Source: an uncultured Flavobacteriaceae bacterium (GTDB lineage Bacteria; Bacteroidota; Bacteroidia; Flavobacteriales; Flavobacteriaceae). From it: a stretch of DNA of 64,000 nt. The notes beneath the pieces are model-generated. The model did no database searches and had not been told where the DNA came from. It was given only the letters and a program-made list of their open reading frames with translations. Within the stretch, counting starts at the first letter, position 1; every line of letters starts with the position of its first letter. The position numbers and the translations under genes were made by a program. Below are positions 19,801 to 27,746 of the stretch, one piece after another. The stretch covers positions 52,929-116,928 of the forward strand of contig CANMSA010000007.1 in NCBI GenBank assembly GCA_947500385.1, written 5' to 3'.

Positions 19801-22190
19801 GCCTGGTCAAGACCGGTAATGGTCTTATTGCTTTGCACGGGAGTAGGTACTCCATCGGGCTGCACCACTGAATAGGTATAGCTGCCCCATCCGCCAGAGG
19901 CTTCGATCGTTACACTGCCGGGAGTGCCACAATTCATGTTACCTACGTTAAATGAATCTACGGTTAAGGCGGTTGCAGGAGCTGCGACCGCTACGGTCGT
20001 AACTTGCTGGCAAGGTCCTGCTTGATCATTGATACGAATGGTATAGTTATCAGCCACCAAACCTGTAATGGTAACAGGAGAACTTGTAGCCCCGCTAACA
20101 CTAAAAGCGGTAGGGCTTCCGGTACCATCTTCCACGACGATATCAAAAGAAGTATCAAAATCGGTCACAGTGATTTCAAGACTGCCATCGGCCGTACCGG
20201 TAGCGGCACAAGAAACGTTATTTTTTACCTGCACATTGGAACTAAAACTTGTAGCATTGCCCAAGGTATAGTTACGCACTATTTTACAACCATCATTGGC
20301 GGTTACCTCAAAAGTATAGGTGCCGGGTGTCAAGGCATTAAAGGTATCGCCCGGAGCAGTGAAACTAGTCGGGGCAGTAATACTATATGTAAAAGGAGCG
20401 GCCCCACCGTCGACGGTCAATTGAATATCGGCTTCGCCCGTTGTACAATTCACATTGCTCTTGGTAAAGGTAATATTTGAGGGGTTCGATCCTGCAGCAA
20501 TGGTTTGATCGGCAGTGGCGATACAATTGTTGGCGTCTTTTACCGTAATCATATAGTTTCCTGCCCCTAATCCCGTAAAATCGGTAGCAGCTTGAAAATC
20601 AACACCGTTCAAACTGTATTCGAATGGCGCAGTACCCCCAGTGGTCACCGTTGCTGAAAGGGTTGCAGATCCAGTGGTACAATCAATTTCTTGCGTAACA
20701 GCGGCGGTTGCGGTAAAGGCCGGACTCGGATTTACATCCACCGAACTAGTAGTAATATCACAAGATCCCCCTGCTTTTTCTTTTCGGATGATTACAGTGT
20801 AGGTTCCTGCCGGTAGGTTGCTAAAAACGTTCGATGTCTGGAAATTGGTGCCGTTATCAATACTATAGGTAATGGAATATCCCTGTGTATTGGTAACATC
20901 TACGGTAACACTTCCATCATCGGTACCGTTACAACTGATGTCTTTTGGATTTACGGTATACGTAATTTCGGGTTCCGCAATTACATTGACCGCGTTGGCA
21001 CTCACTTCGCAATCATTCGCGTCTTTTACGGTCACCGTGTATGAACCTGCCGAACTAGCCACGATTGTGGTTTGGCTTCCACTGTCGAAAGGGGAGTAAT
21101 TGGTACCGCCATCCGTACTGTATTCGTAAGGCGCCGTACCACCCGATTGGGTAACCGTGATGATTCCGTCCGTACAGTCTATATTTTTGGTAACAACCAC
21201 TACAGGTTGAATATTCTGAAAGTTGGCGACCGTGGCCGAACCGTTCCAAGTACAGGTAGAAGCACCTGCTAACGTAATTTCAATATCGTATACGCCGGCA
21301 TCTAGATCTGGAAATGTATGTGTGGCGCTCGATACCGGCCCTGAAGAGCTTACTAGGCTCCCACCAAGACTAAGTTTATAGATATAGCTAGAAGAGGCAT
21401 TGTTGATGGCCACTTCAATACCACCTTTAGCAGTATTACAGGTAATGGGAAGCACGGTTGCCGAGGCGTCGATGCTATTATTGTTTACCAAAAGGTCGTT
21501 CAGTTCAAAAGTACATCCCTCGTTTCCGTCAGTTCTGCGAATACGAATACTGTACGAATTAACAGAGTTGATAGAAAAGACGTTGGAAGCCTGCCAAGAT
21601 CCTCCGTTGTTAATACTGAACTCATAATTTGAGGGTACGTTGTTCACGGTAATAGAACCGGGAGCACCACAATCGATATTGGAGATGACTGCGGTCGGGT
21701 TTAAACCATTCTCATATACGTTAAAGAAAAATCGTTCGGTAGTATTGTCGTTGTATTGAACTACAATGCGATATTCGCCGCCTTCCACAACATTGTATTG
21801 GGTGTTGGTTCCCACCTGGTTCCATACACAGCTTGGTGCTGTATTGGCACAATTCGTTGCAGCTCCGGTACAACTACCCTCTTGAAGACGGGCCCATACT
21901 ATTTGCTTTAGATTGGAAATGTTTGTCGTGAGCAAACGTTCGTCACTGGCCCCACACAAATAAATTTCGTGAAGTGTACTACCATCGTTCCCACAGATAA
22001 CGGTACCATCCGATATACCTTCCAATGGATGGGTGCCAGGTAAAATGGTCGTAAGTGTCTCTTTGGGTTCTTCCTCCGAATTGGTAAGTACCAATGGGAA
22101 TACATATCCGAAAAGGGAAGATACGGTCAAGGCTAGGACAAAAAGTGTCGCCACTTTTTTGAAGCGCAAGGATTCCTTTGAAAAGGTCAT
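13875..22190 (-). CDS. Giant SprB-like repeat protein with T9SS type B sorting domain
   Basis: A 2771-residue secreted cell-surface protein. A signal peptide (about res 1-35, with the hydrophobic run VATLFVLALTVSSLFGYVFPLVL) is followed by a short N-terminal domain, then about 29 modules of ~70-100 residues resembling SprB repeats. The module pattern is a strand ending in a Cys (for example DISCNGTDDGSVTV), GG(T/E)APYxYS, a loop ending in ...L(P/A)AGTYTV, and VxDANGC, so each module carries about two cysteines. Modules 12-15 (res ~1063-1500) are longer and rich in Trp and Arg. The last ~85 residues (PNFFTPNNDGDNDVW ... LPAGDYWYIIKL) are the gliding-motility-associated C-terminal domain, the T9SS type B sorting signal. 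SprB of Flavobacterium johnsoniae is a mobile gliding adhesin; this protein is smaller and no sprF follows it. An adhesin role is inferred. Confidence 0.93.
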   Translation of the reverse strand: MTFSKESLRFKKVATLFVLALTVSSLFGYVFPLVLTNSEEEPKETLTTILPGTHPLEGISDGTVICGNDGSTLHEIYLCGASDERLLTTNISNLKQIVWARLQEGSCTGAATNCANTAPSCVWNQVGTNTQYNVVEGGEYRIVVQYNDNTTERFFFNVYENGLNPTAVISNIDCGAPGSITVNNVPSNYEFSINNGGSWQASNVFSINSVNSYSIRIRRTDGNEGCTFELNDLLVNNNSIDASATVLPITCNTAKGGIEVAINNASSSYIYKLSLGGSLVSSSGPVSSATHTFPDLDAGVYDIEITLAGASTCTWNGSATVANFQNIQPVVVVTKNIDCTDGIITVTQSGGTAPYEYSTDGGTNYSPFDSGSQTTIVASSAGSYTVTVKDANDCEVSANAVNVIAEPEITYTVNPKDISCNGTDDGSVTVDVTNTQGYSITYSIDNGTNFQTSNVFSNLPAGTYTVIIRKEKAGGSCDITTSSVDVNPSPAFTATAAVTQEIDCTTGSATLSATVTTGGTAPFEYSLNGVDFQAATDFTGLGAGNYMITVKDANNCIATADQTIAAGSNPSNITFTKSNVNCTTGEADIQLTVDGGAAPFTYSITAPTSFTAPGDTFNALTPGTYTFEVTANDGCKIVRNYTLGNATSFSSNVQVKNNVSCAATGTADGSLEITVTDFDTSFDIVVEDGTGSPTAFSVSGATSSPVTITGLVADNYTIRINDQAGPCQQVTTVAVAAPATALTVDSFNVGNMNCGTPGSVTIEASGGWGSYTYSVVQPDGVPTPVQSNKTITGLDQAGTHTIVVSDVNGCIENTQTFDLADQGGPTSVVDATASNYCYSTATQGELKIDITDGVSPYFYTVNNGTPQPITGGTFTLTNLTPDDYIVKVIGNNGCEIIVADTKIAGQLFATPQITKPLGCGATPDAIIEVTPQEGYAPYTYRVNGDPTPVTMPYSTATAGTFTFEVTDDKGCVFTTDPVEVIVAPTLASTETVSNTACGANGTGSVELSGQGGTPPFLYSFDGSAFTTKTIYTGLDATTYNYSITDALGCQIDQTVTIGAEDAITADVTHTDITCDPVAGGTQWGNTNINNVQNATGLITIELVRVRNEADYLATGWSRVYRRRENIDMSTRPAGWNERMYWPQWFFVRITDERGCTYESNFYQIQQPPLPWFQKNQADLDQTCANGATFEIEVGADPGDAATLPGEELVGPFEYRIWPYDPDTPPAWRSFENATDNEAFGEDADTNGIERDLRVSGLLFGVNYGVVIRDLNTGCQRWRGLGQVAAPSDDTTFDVVSTYQGKICRENNDGEVRFTITGAGDNDGDGTQTVTWRIYNAHRPTNTVFHQNGTATDGGAGGDIIVNANGLRGGWYVVEVTSESGCKSGNRFPIYTPPKFTLELDQYAPATCNIGAQISVKAIGGWDNEVYYNRRNKLYQNWKPYEYAFVVDGTDPNTLPASEWQAEPTKEVTPTAYDGTNNIYQVYVRDGGGCIKGLGTPITITKDPEPQITAIDVPNRCTSTNEIYNVVATIVDGEGTNVYIWDGELTTTATKNLGPGTHTLEVRDENGCTATESIFIYPQMVSKANITQVEQCSPANSGEVTIEVYGGSLDYTFVRTDNSETNTTGIFTGLTHSTTYNFTVTDNQSGCPVQNVSATLDAPVAPDFQVRTPIQHVSCNGANDGQIIVEQTPSTDNLDVTYTYSIDGNPYQASNVFDNLAAGPHVITVRSSKNCIQTLPTQTITEPKVLQLATPTVSSFTCNSDNTYGMATISASIIDGAGDVTGTAPHLYSFNGSSFSSAATFDTPFTNIVQTITIDVVDANNCTDQVTVNIPAATKVSATITETQAMNCVNDAIIEVVGANGTGTANYETRELPSGNLINGTGSGAITIPAGNPGIYVYELTDTVTGCTAQVTYTIAPFDTLEATATKVDDITCFGESNGELTFEVTGSASGFTYEVINANSGSTYIPSTPGSGTATIPINTLPAGTFYVQITDNDTGCTEDTEHISIQSPAFTLDFTWSITQELTCTPGNDAQVTATPEGGWGTYEFQLVDPATPGTPIQNFDANNIFSGLTSGINYELTLRDAQGCSNVTKVFSIPQIDVINLVQDVVSDPNCPEASDGSISVIASRANGPSNYAYVLTTINADGSRVSGVAQNGNLFNNLPQGNYEVTVSDGKGCDSTIAISLTDPTEVTIDAFISAEPTCAPNSGEITLLAAGGGSGTYEYSMTSPTPGAWQTNPVYPNLAPGTYTFLARDANPARLCESPISVTRTINLVEPVEVTVDDSNTTINCFGETDAVLVATATKGVGGYQYQLELNGTLQGTAQDSGIFENLGQGSYRILVTSTIATDCTIYSEVITISEPPLLEATQGPISNVTCFGEDDGSIEVNVTGGEGPYSYTISSAPQKSVDSNIFENLAGGDYTVIVQDQNGCEVVLSGLQVIAPTAALEATVIRVEDEECSTDDNGIIELEISGGTAPYAYSVGDPNGSYATLASATLVMDNLDGAFYEIYIRDANGCDIPVLQEVKVGVDLTATHETEYDCRDGQPYSVTTVALVDTTVENYYYVLDAANPNMPTLSDTTQDSGVFENLSPGMHTITIVHQGGCIEIIDDLEIEAPETLTLTQQAGNINEILVEATGGDGSYTYYFEGMPQSTGSYYIIRDGTYTVRVVDGKGCEDAIQITMEFIDIEIPNFFTPNNDGDNDVWVIKNASGYQNLTVQLFDRYGRTLKEFVREGTWDGTYAGEQLPAGDYWYIIKLNGERDDREFMGHFSIYR

Positions 22191-22494
22191 AAGTAGGCTT
22201 TTAGTTATTTAGTACGGTACTGTCTACGTAAATCCTTTGGGGAAAAATTCATGTAGAAAGTTATAAACTAACGTTTTTTCAGGGGCTTTAGTATTAAATT
22301 GTTAAAATTAAACGTAGTTTATCGAAAACAAAGTTATATCAGAGGCGCGAGTAGATCAAAAAACGCCGTTGAACGGATTTAAAATTCGTTAAAAACCTGT
22401 TTTATAGGAATTTAAGTATGGTTGTTAACTTCTTGTGGGAAACCACCTATTATCCTTAAATTTACAGCTTGTATTTAATTTTCTCGTTGATAAA
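22191..22494. other. AT-rich divergent intergenic region, no gene seen
   Basis: About 300 bp between the giant surface-protein gene and the aldo-keto reductase gene. It must hold both promoters. On the plus strand TTG at 22433-22435 and the near-consensus TAAATTTA at about 22457-22464 may form the aldo-keto reductase promoter, with a rather long spacer. On the minus strand no exact TAnnTTTG was found. No RNA gene, riboswitch or strong hairpin was recognised. Confidence 0.5.
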
Positions 22495-23535
22495 ATGAAG
22501 TATACGAAACTACCACATACCGATATTGAAGTCAGTAAAATTTGTCTAGGTACGATGACCTGGGGGAAGCAGAATACTGAGGAAGAGGGGCATGAACAAA
22601 TGGACTATGCCCTTGAACAAGGAGTTAATTTTTTTGACACGGCTGAGCTATACCCGGTTCCGGCACACCCCGATAGATATGCACATACCGAAAAGATTAT
22701 AGGGACCTGGTTTAAAAAAACCGGGAATCGTGATAAAGTCGTACTGGCCTCTAAGATTGCAGGGAGGGCTGAGTTCACAAAGTTCATCAGGACTACGGGT
22801 TTTACAAGAGAGTCTATTATCTCTGCTGTGGAAGGTAGTTTAGAGCGGCTACAAACCGATTACATAGACTTATACCAACTACATTGGCCCGATAGGAATA
22901 CCAACTATTTTGGGCAGCGCGGATATACGCCCAGTGCCACCGATTATTGGGAAGATAATATACACCAAGTACTGGAGACTTTGCGCGATTTGATTCGCGA
23001 AGGAAAGATACGCCAGGTAGGGCTATCGAATGAGACACCTTGGGGAACCATGCGCTATTTAGAGGAAAGCAAGGTGCATGCAAGCTTGCCTAGAATGAGT
23101 ACGATTCAGAACCCATATTCCCTTTTAAACCGGCTTTTCGAAGTGGGGAACGCAGAGGTTTCGCATCGTGAAAAAATAGGACTACTAGCCTATTCCCCTT
23201 TGGGATTTGGTGTTTTGAGTGGCAAATACCTCGGGGATAGAAAACCCGATAATGCCCGGATCACACTTTTTCCTAATTATAGCAGATATAGTGGTGAAAC
23301 AGCGGTGGCCGCAACTCAGAAATATTATGAATTGGCCCAGGCGAACGATCTTTCGTTAGCACAAATGTCGCTTGCTTTTGTGAATTCCCGCCCTTTCTTG
23401 ACCAGTAATATTGTAGGAGCTACCTCTGTGAAGCAGTTGCAAGAAAATATTGCGAGTATCGATGTTGAGTTAACCGATGAAATACTGCAAAAAATCGAAG
23501 CCATACACGGCGAAATTCCCAATCCGGCACCTTAA
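22495..23535 (+). CDS. tas: Tas-type NADP(H)-dependent aldo-keto reductase
   Basis: A 346-residue TIM-barrel oxidoreductase close to Escherichia coli Tas/YajO: GTMTWGKQNTEEEGHEQMDYALEQGVNFFDTAELYPVP matches the family start, with catalytic Asp (in FFDTAE) and Tyr (in ELYPVP), Lys in ASKIAG (~res 83) and His in YQLHWPDR. The NADP-binding C-terminus (RPFLTSNIVGATSVKQLQENI) is intact. The natural aldehyde or ketone substrate is unknown. The frame is open from an ATG at 22435, but the typical N-terminus MKYTKLPHTDIEVSKICLGT begins at 22495, and the candidate promoter lies between the two. Its stop codon directly abuts the radA stop codon on the opposite strand. Confidence 0.93.
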   Translation: MKYTKLPHTDIEVSKICLGTMTWGKQNTEEEGHEQMDYALEQGVNFFDTAELYPVPAHPDRYAHTEKIIGTWFKKTGNRDKVVLASKIAGRAEFTKFIRTTGFTRESIISAVEGSLERLQTDYIDLYQLHWPDRNTNYFGQRGYTPSATDYWEDNIHQVLETLRDLIREGKIRQVGLSNETPWGTMRYLEESKVHASLPRMSTIQNPYSLLNRLFEVGNAEVSHREKIGLLAYSPLGFGVLSGKYLGDRKPDNARITLFPNYSRYSGETAVAATQKYYELAQANDLSLAQMSLAFVNSRPFLTSNIVGATSVKQLQENIASIDVELTDEILQKIEAIHGEIPNPAP

Positions 23536-24897
23536 CTATCCGAACAACCCACTTACAACGTCCTCGATTCTGGTAGCCAGTTGCACTCGGATTTTTGTGT
23601 TCTTTAATCCGATTTTGTTGTTTTTGGAAACGTAGATGGTCGTAAAACCTAACTTTTCCGCTTCCAAGATACGCTGCTCTACCCGTTGTACGGGTCTAAT
23701 TTCACCTGCCAACCCTACTTCGGCCGCAAAGCAAATTCCTTTTTCAATAGGAATGTCCTCATTGCTTGAAAGGATGGCCGCAATTACTGCCAGATCAATA
23801 GCAGGGTCGTCGACGGAGATTCCGCCGGTGATATTCAGGAATACGTCTTTTGCTCCGAGTTTAAAACCAGCTCGTTTTTCCAGTACTGCCAAAAGCATGT
23901 TCAGCCGTTTGGCATTGTATCCAGTAGTAGAACGTTGTGGTGTTCCGTATACGGCCGTACTTACCAAGGCCTGTATTTCTATCATTAAAGGGCGCATGCC
24001 TTCTACGGTTGAGGCAATGGCGGTACCACTCAGGCCTTCATCGTTTTTAGAAATAAGAATTTCCGATGGGTTGTTTACCTGTCGTAAACCACCACTCTGC
24101 ATTTCGTAGATACCCAATTCAGCGGTAGATCCGAAACGATTTTTTAAAGAGCGTAGAATGCGATATACATAATTACGATCTCCCTCAAATTGCAATACGG
24201 TATCGACCATATGCTCCAAAATTTTAGGCCCCGCTATGGAGCCATCTTTGGTAATATGGCCTATTAGAATTACCGGCGTATTCGTTTCCTTTGCAAACTT
24301 GATGAGTTCGGCGGTACATTCACGAATTTGGGAAATGCTTCCCGCGGCCGATTCGATATAGTCGGAATGCAAGGTCTGTATAGAATCGATTACCACGATG
24401 TCGGGTTCGGTGGCTTCTATTTGCTGAAAGATGTTTTGAGTCTTGGTTTCGGTCAAAATCAGACAAGTTTCGCTGTTGGGCCGTATGCGATCTGCCCTCA
24501 TTTTGATTTGCTTTTGACTTTCCTCCCCAGAAACGTATAAGGTTTTATAGGGAAGCTTTAAAGCGATCTGTAACAACAAGGTACTCTTGCCTACCCCTGG
24601 TTCCCCGCCAAGCAATACCAAAGAGCCGGGAACAATACCACCGCCCAATACACGATTGAACTCGAGGTCGAAGGTGTCTAGACGTACCTCTCTTTCAATA
24701 CTTATTTCTTTGACAAGTACGGGTTTCGCTTTTTTTCGGGCTGTGTTGGATCGGGTTTTCCAAGCGGTTTTTTCCGGTTTCTGCACCAATTCTTCCACCA
24801 CGGTGTTCCATTCTTTACAAGCGGAACACTGTCCGACCCATTTGGCATATTGGGTGCCGCAATTTTGACAGAAAAAAGTGGTTTTGGTTTTGGCCAT
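23536..24897 (-). CDS. radA: DNA repair protein RadA
   Basis: A 453-residue RecA-like branch-migration ATPase used in homologous recombination. It has the N-terminal C4 zinc finger (FFCQNCGTQYAKWVGQCSACKEW, residues ~8-30), Walker A GGEPGVGKST (~res 92-101), the RadA-specific KNRFG motif in LKNRFGSTAELG (~res 251), and a Lon-protease-like C-terminal domain (from ~res 280, with VFLNITGGISVDDPAIDLAV). Length and order are standard. It is the last gene of the leftward panC-panD-flippase-esterase-radA group but is separated from the esterase gene by 262 bp, with a possible promoter of its own. Confidence 0.98.
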   Translation of the reverse strand: MAKTKTTFFCQNCGTQYAKWVGQCSACKEWNTVVEELVQKPEKTAWKTRSNTARKKAKPVLVKEISIEREVRLDTFDLEFNRVLGGGIVPGSLVLLGGEPGVGKSTLLLQIALKLPYKTLYVSGEESQKQIKMRADRIRPNSETCLILTETKTQNIFQQIEATEPDIVVIDSIQTLHSDYIESAAGSISQIRECTAELIKFAKETNTPVILIGHITKDGSIAGPKILEHMVDTVLQFEGDRNYVYRILRSLKNRFGSTAELGIYEMQSGGLRQVNNPSEILISKNDEGLSGTAIASTVEGMRPLMIEIQALVSTAVYGTPQRSTTGYNAKRLNMLLAVLEKRAGFKLGAKDVFLNITGGISVDDPAIDLAVIAAILSSNEDIPIEKGICFAAEVGLAGEIRPVQRVEQRILEAEKLGFTTIYVSKNNKIGLKNTKIRVQLATRIEDVVSGLFG

Positions 24898-25030
24898 GCC
24901 TTATTAAAAAAGGTTTTGGCGAAGATAAAACTTTGCGGTGGATTGTTTATGATCCGACCTTGGCAGTTTTGCAAGCCCTGGAATCCATTACACAAAGCGG
25001 CCCTACTTTTTGGCCTTCCCAAGTCGAAGG

Positions 25031-25060
25031 CAAAAAATAGCACTGCAATTATATGTTCAA
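25031..25060 (-). promoter_or_regulatory. Possible promoter for radA
   Basis: On the minus strand TTG (25060-25058) is followed after 18 bases by TATTTTTTG (25039-25031), one base longer than the TAnnTTTG consensus. It lies in the otherwise empty 262-bp gap upstream of radA, about 135 bp before the start codon. The rest of that gap showed no gene or strong hairpin. Confidence 0.3.
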
Positions 25061-25159
25061 TGCCATTGCGAGGGGTTTTTTTAAACGAAATGGACAAAAC
25101 CATTGCTGAAACGGGATGGGTAGGACCCTTTCATTTCACTTCACAAGATTACCGCAATA

Positions 25160-26302
25160 TTAGAACCCAAAATCGGCCTTTAGGGCATCAATTTTTTCCA
25201 AGGCCATTTCTTTGGTCAGGAAATCAATTTCATCCATTCCAAATGCTTTTTCAAACGTTTTTAAGGCCTTTTTGGGTTCGCCCATTTGTTCGTAGTACTC
25301 TCCCTCGAAGTAGAAACCGAGCATGGTCCCCATAAATTCGGTTTTACAAAGATCCGATAACGGTTTTAAGGATTCGTAATCCTCTTTTTTGCGAACCCCT
25401 GCGTAGATGGCCATGATATCGTTCAACTCTACCGGCTTTTTAAGTCCAAATAGGTCTTGGATACTTTCATATTTATTCTGCAAATATTGAAAAACAGGCT
25501 CTTCCGAAGTAAGTATTTGTTCTTTGTACTCTTTAGGGCTAATGGGTTTGAACATCCCAAAAATATTATCAAAGGCCCTCCCTATACCATAGGCGGCAAT
25601 TGAAATATGGTCTGCGCCGGCGTATTCGTCATAATCATAGTAGAGGCTTTCTTTTTCAATCGCTTTGATGGCCTTGTCCATCTCCTTGATTCTTTTGGTG
25701 TACTTGTTTTTTTCATCTTCCATGATCAATTGATAGAAGATTTTTTTGTTATGATCCCCCAATCGGGCGGGCACATTGGTCTCCATTCCTGGGGCCAAGG
25801 TGGGAGAAATGCTAACGTAGGCATTGAACAATGAATTTTCCTTATACAGCCAATAGTTTACAAAATTTGCAGTAATGTCATATCCGACCACCATTTTAAA
25901 AGGGGCGGTATTGTAATTCAGGTCCAAGTAAGGAATTAGCTCCATCCCCAGAAATTCAAAAAATTGTTTTCCTTTTTCGGAAGGGAGTCCACTATCTTCT
26001 TCGAATTCGCAATCGTCTAATCGAATGCTATTTTGATTTTGGTTGATACCCACCACGATCATTTCGGGCATTCCATGAAACTTGCTATAAAATTTGGCGT
26101 TGGCAACAACTTGTTCGTAAAGGTATTCGGCATCGAGTACGATCACCAAGGGGTATTTCTTTTCTTCATCATAGTCTTCCGGAATGTAATAGAGCACATC
26201 CCTACGCTCTTGAAGTTTAAAGGATTCGAATATTTCTTGAGTGACTTGTGCGTTAAGCCCCAGGCTAAAAACTAGGGCAAAAACGAAGATAATACGTTTC
26301 AT
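25160..26302 (-). CDS. Secreted alpha/beta-hydrolase (putative esterase family)
   Basis: A 380-residue protein with a signal peptide (MKRIIFVFALVFSLGLNAQ) and an esterase D/enterochelin-esterase-like fold: RRDVLYYIPEDYDEEKKYPLVIVLDAEYLYEQ, then MIVVGINQNQNSIRLDD and the region VVGYDITANFVNYWLY where the nucleophile elbow would be. The elbow reads GYDITAN, with Asp where such esterases have Ser, so the usual Ser nucleophile seems to be replaced; activity is uncertain. The C-terminal ~100 residues look like helical TPR-type repeats (EYYEQMGEPKKALKTFEKAFGMD). It lies 28 bp after the flippase-like gene and is probably co-transcribed with panC-panD. Confidence 0.82.
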   Translation of the reverse strand: MKRIIFVFALVFSLGLNAQVTQEIFESFKLQERRDVLYYIPEDYDEEKKYPLVIVLDAEYLYEQVVANAKFYSKFHGMPEMIVVGINQNQNSIRLDDCEFEEDSGLPSEKGKQFFEFLGMELIPYLDLNYNTAPFKMVVGYDITANFVNYWLYKENSLFNAYVSISPTLAPGMETNVPARLGDHNKKIFYQLIMEDEKNKYTKRIKEMDKAIKAIEKESLYYDYDEYAGADHISIAAYGIGRAFDNIFGMFKPISPKEYKEQILTSEEPVFQYLQNKYESIQDLFGLKKPVELNDIMAIYAGVRKKEDYESLKPLSDLCKTEFMGTMLGFYFEGEYYEQMGEPKKALKTFEKAFGMDEIDFLTKEMALEKIDALKADFGF

Positions 26303-26329
26303 GGTAGACTATTTGGTTTGCAAAGACGG

Positions 26330-27295
26330 TTATTTGTCTTTGTTCAATAACGGTAACAACAGAAAAGATATTGCACCAAAAACGACGATCATAAGGGTTT
26401 GGGCAATCCACATTATCCAACCAAAGGCATCTCCCGATACAGCGGCGATTCCAAAAATGGCCAATGCCTTGCTTACGGCAATAGGATAGAGACCCACACC
26501 GCCATTGGTAGTTGCCATGGCGAAAGCCCCTGCTACAAAAGCGACCATTAGCTGGCTTAAAGAAAGGTGTATGGTGTCGGGCACCGTATATTTAATCACC
26601 CAGAGCATTCCGATATAACATGCCCAAATAAAGAGGGTGTGAAATACAAACGCCCATTTGTTCTTCATTTTGAAAATGCTCAGTAAGCCATCTAAAAGCC
26701 CTGTAACGAAACCTTTGACCTTTACCACAAATGGGTGCTTTGATTTTTTTATAACAAGAAAAAAGATACCCAAACCCATAAGGCCACCGGCCAGTAACAA
26801 CAAAAGATTTTGGAAATCAAAACCTCTTTCCTGAAAAAAATCGAGTATCACATTGGTCTGCAAAAGTAAGGTAACCGTCACGACCAATAACAGCATGAAC
26901 ACATCTACCACGCGTTCGGTCACGATGGTGCCGAACCCTTTTTCGAAGGGGACTTTTTCATAGGTGGCCAAGGCTGTTGCCCTAAGAAACTCGCCCGTTC
27001 TGGGGATTCCCAGATTGGCAAAATACGCCATTAGGATAATGAAGATATTGTTTCGCAATCGGGGCTTGTACCCCAGCGGTTGTAAAAGATAATTCCATCG
27101 AATGGCTCTAGAAACATGTCCTAAAACCCCCAGGAGAATTGAAATACCGACCCAAAACAAGTCGGCATTTTTGATATAAAAAAGAATTTGCTCGCGATCC
27201 GTGGGAGACGTTCTGGAGTACCAATACCAAACCAGGAAAACCCCTAAGGCTATAGGTATGATTGTCTTCAGGGTCTTTTTAAGTGAATCGGTCAA
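26330..27295 (-). CDS. YbhN/AglD-type membrane protein (lysylphosphatidylglycerol synthase TM region family)
   Basis: A 321-residue integral membrane protein with about seven to eight transmembrane helices (first at about res 10-28, IIPIALGVFLVWYW). Conserved family segments are present: SRAIRWNYLLQPLGYKPR, LGIPRTGEFLRATALATYEKVPF and TTNGGVGLYP. Members are flippase-like proteins, homologous to the membrane part of MprF but without its aminoacyl-transferase domain. The lipid substrate is unknown. It lies between panD and the esterase gene on the same strand. Confidence 0.9.
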   Translation of the reverse strand: MTDSLKKTLKTIIPIALGVFLVWYWYSRTSPTDREQILFYIKNADLFWVGISILLGVLGHVSRAIRWNYLLQPLGYKPRLRNNIFIILMAYFANLGIPRTGEFLRATALATYEKVPFEKGFGTIVTERVVDVFMLLLVVTVTLLLQTNVILDFFQERGFDFQNLLLLLAGGLMGLGIFFLVIKKSKHPFVVKVKGFVTGLLDGLLSIFKMKNKWAFVFHTLFIWACYIGMLWVIKYTVPDTIHLSLSQLMVAFVAGAFAMATTNGGVGLYPIAVSKALAIFGIAAVSGDAFGWIMWIAQTLMIVVFGAISFLLLPLLNKDK

Positions 27296-27382
27296 AAGTG
27301 GTGCTCCTACGGTTTCTATGGTTCGAATTTAACCAAGTTCTTTCCAAATGGAATAGAAAAGGAAGAATAAATTTAAAAAAGA

Positions 27383-27733
27383 CTACTTCAGCAAATTATC
27401 GGCTTCATTGGGGAATACAAGCGCCGGATTGAATTTTTTTGCATCTTCCATGGGCATCCAAGCATATGCGATGAGGATAAGGATGTCCCCGACCGCCACT
27501 TTTCGTGCCGCTGCACCATTCAGGGTAATTTCTCCACTACCTCTGGGTCCTGGAATGGCGTAGGTTTCCAGCCGTTCGCCATTGTTGTTGTTAACGATCT
27601 GTATTTTTTCACCTTGTACTAAATTGGCGGCATCCATCAAATCTTCGTCTATGGTGATACTGCCGATATAATTAAGATCGGCCCCGGTCACTTTTACGCG
27701 ATGTATTTTTGATTTTACTACTTGAATTTGCAT
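27383..27733 (-). CDS. panD: Aspartate 1-decarboxylase
   Basis: A 116-residue pyruvoyl-dependent enzyme that makes beta-alanine from L-aspartate for pantothenate and CoA. The self-cleavage site Gly24-Ser25 is intact in [10 protein letters not shown]; Ser25 becomes the pyruvoyl group. The conserved [22 protein letters not shown] segment (active-site Tyr58-type residue) is also present. Length is typical (E. coli 126). It follows panC by 13 bp, giving the first and last steps of the beta-alanine-to-pantothenate branch in one unit. Confidence 0.98.
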   Translation of the reverse strand: MQIQVVKSKIHRVKVTGADLNYIGSITIDEDLMDAANLVQGEKIQIVNNNNGERLETYAIPGPRGSGEITLNGAAARKVAVGDILILIAYAWMPMEDAKKFNPALVFPNEADNLLK

Positions 27734-27746
27734 AGTTCTAGGTTCA

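Noticed and set aside
24850..25335. A plus-strand frame of 161 codons across the radA-esterase gap
   Set aside because: It overlaps the 5' end of radA and the 3' end of the esterase gene on the other strand; the product resembles no family and has no plausible start.
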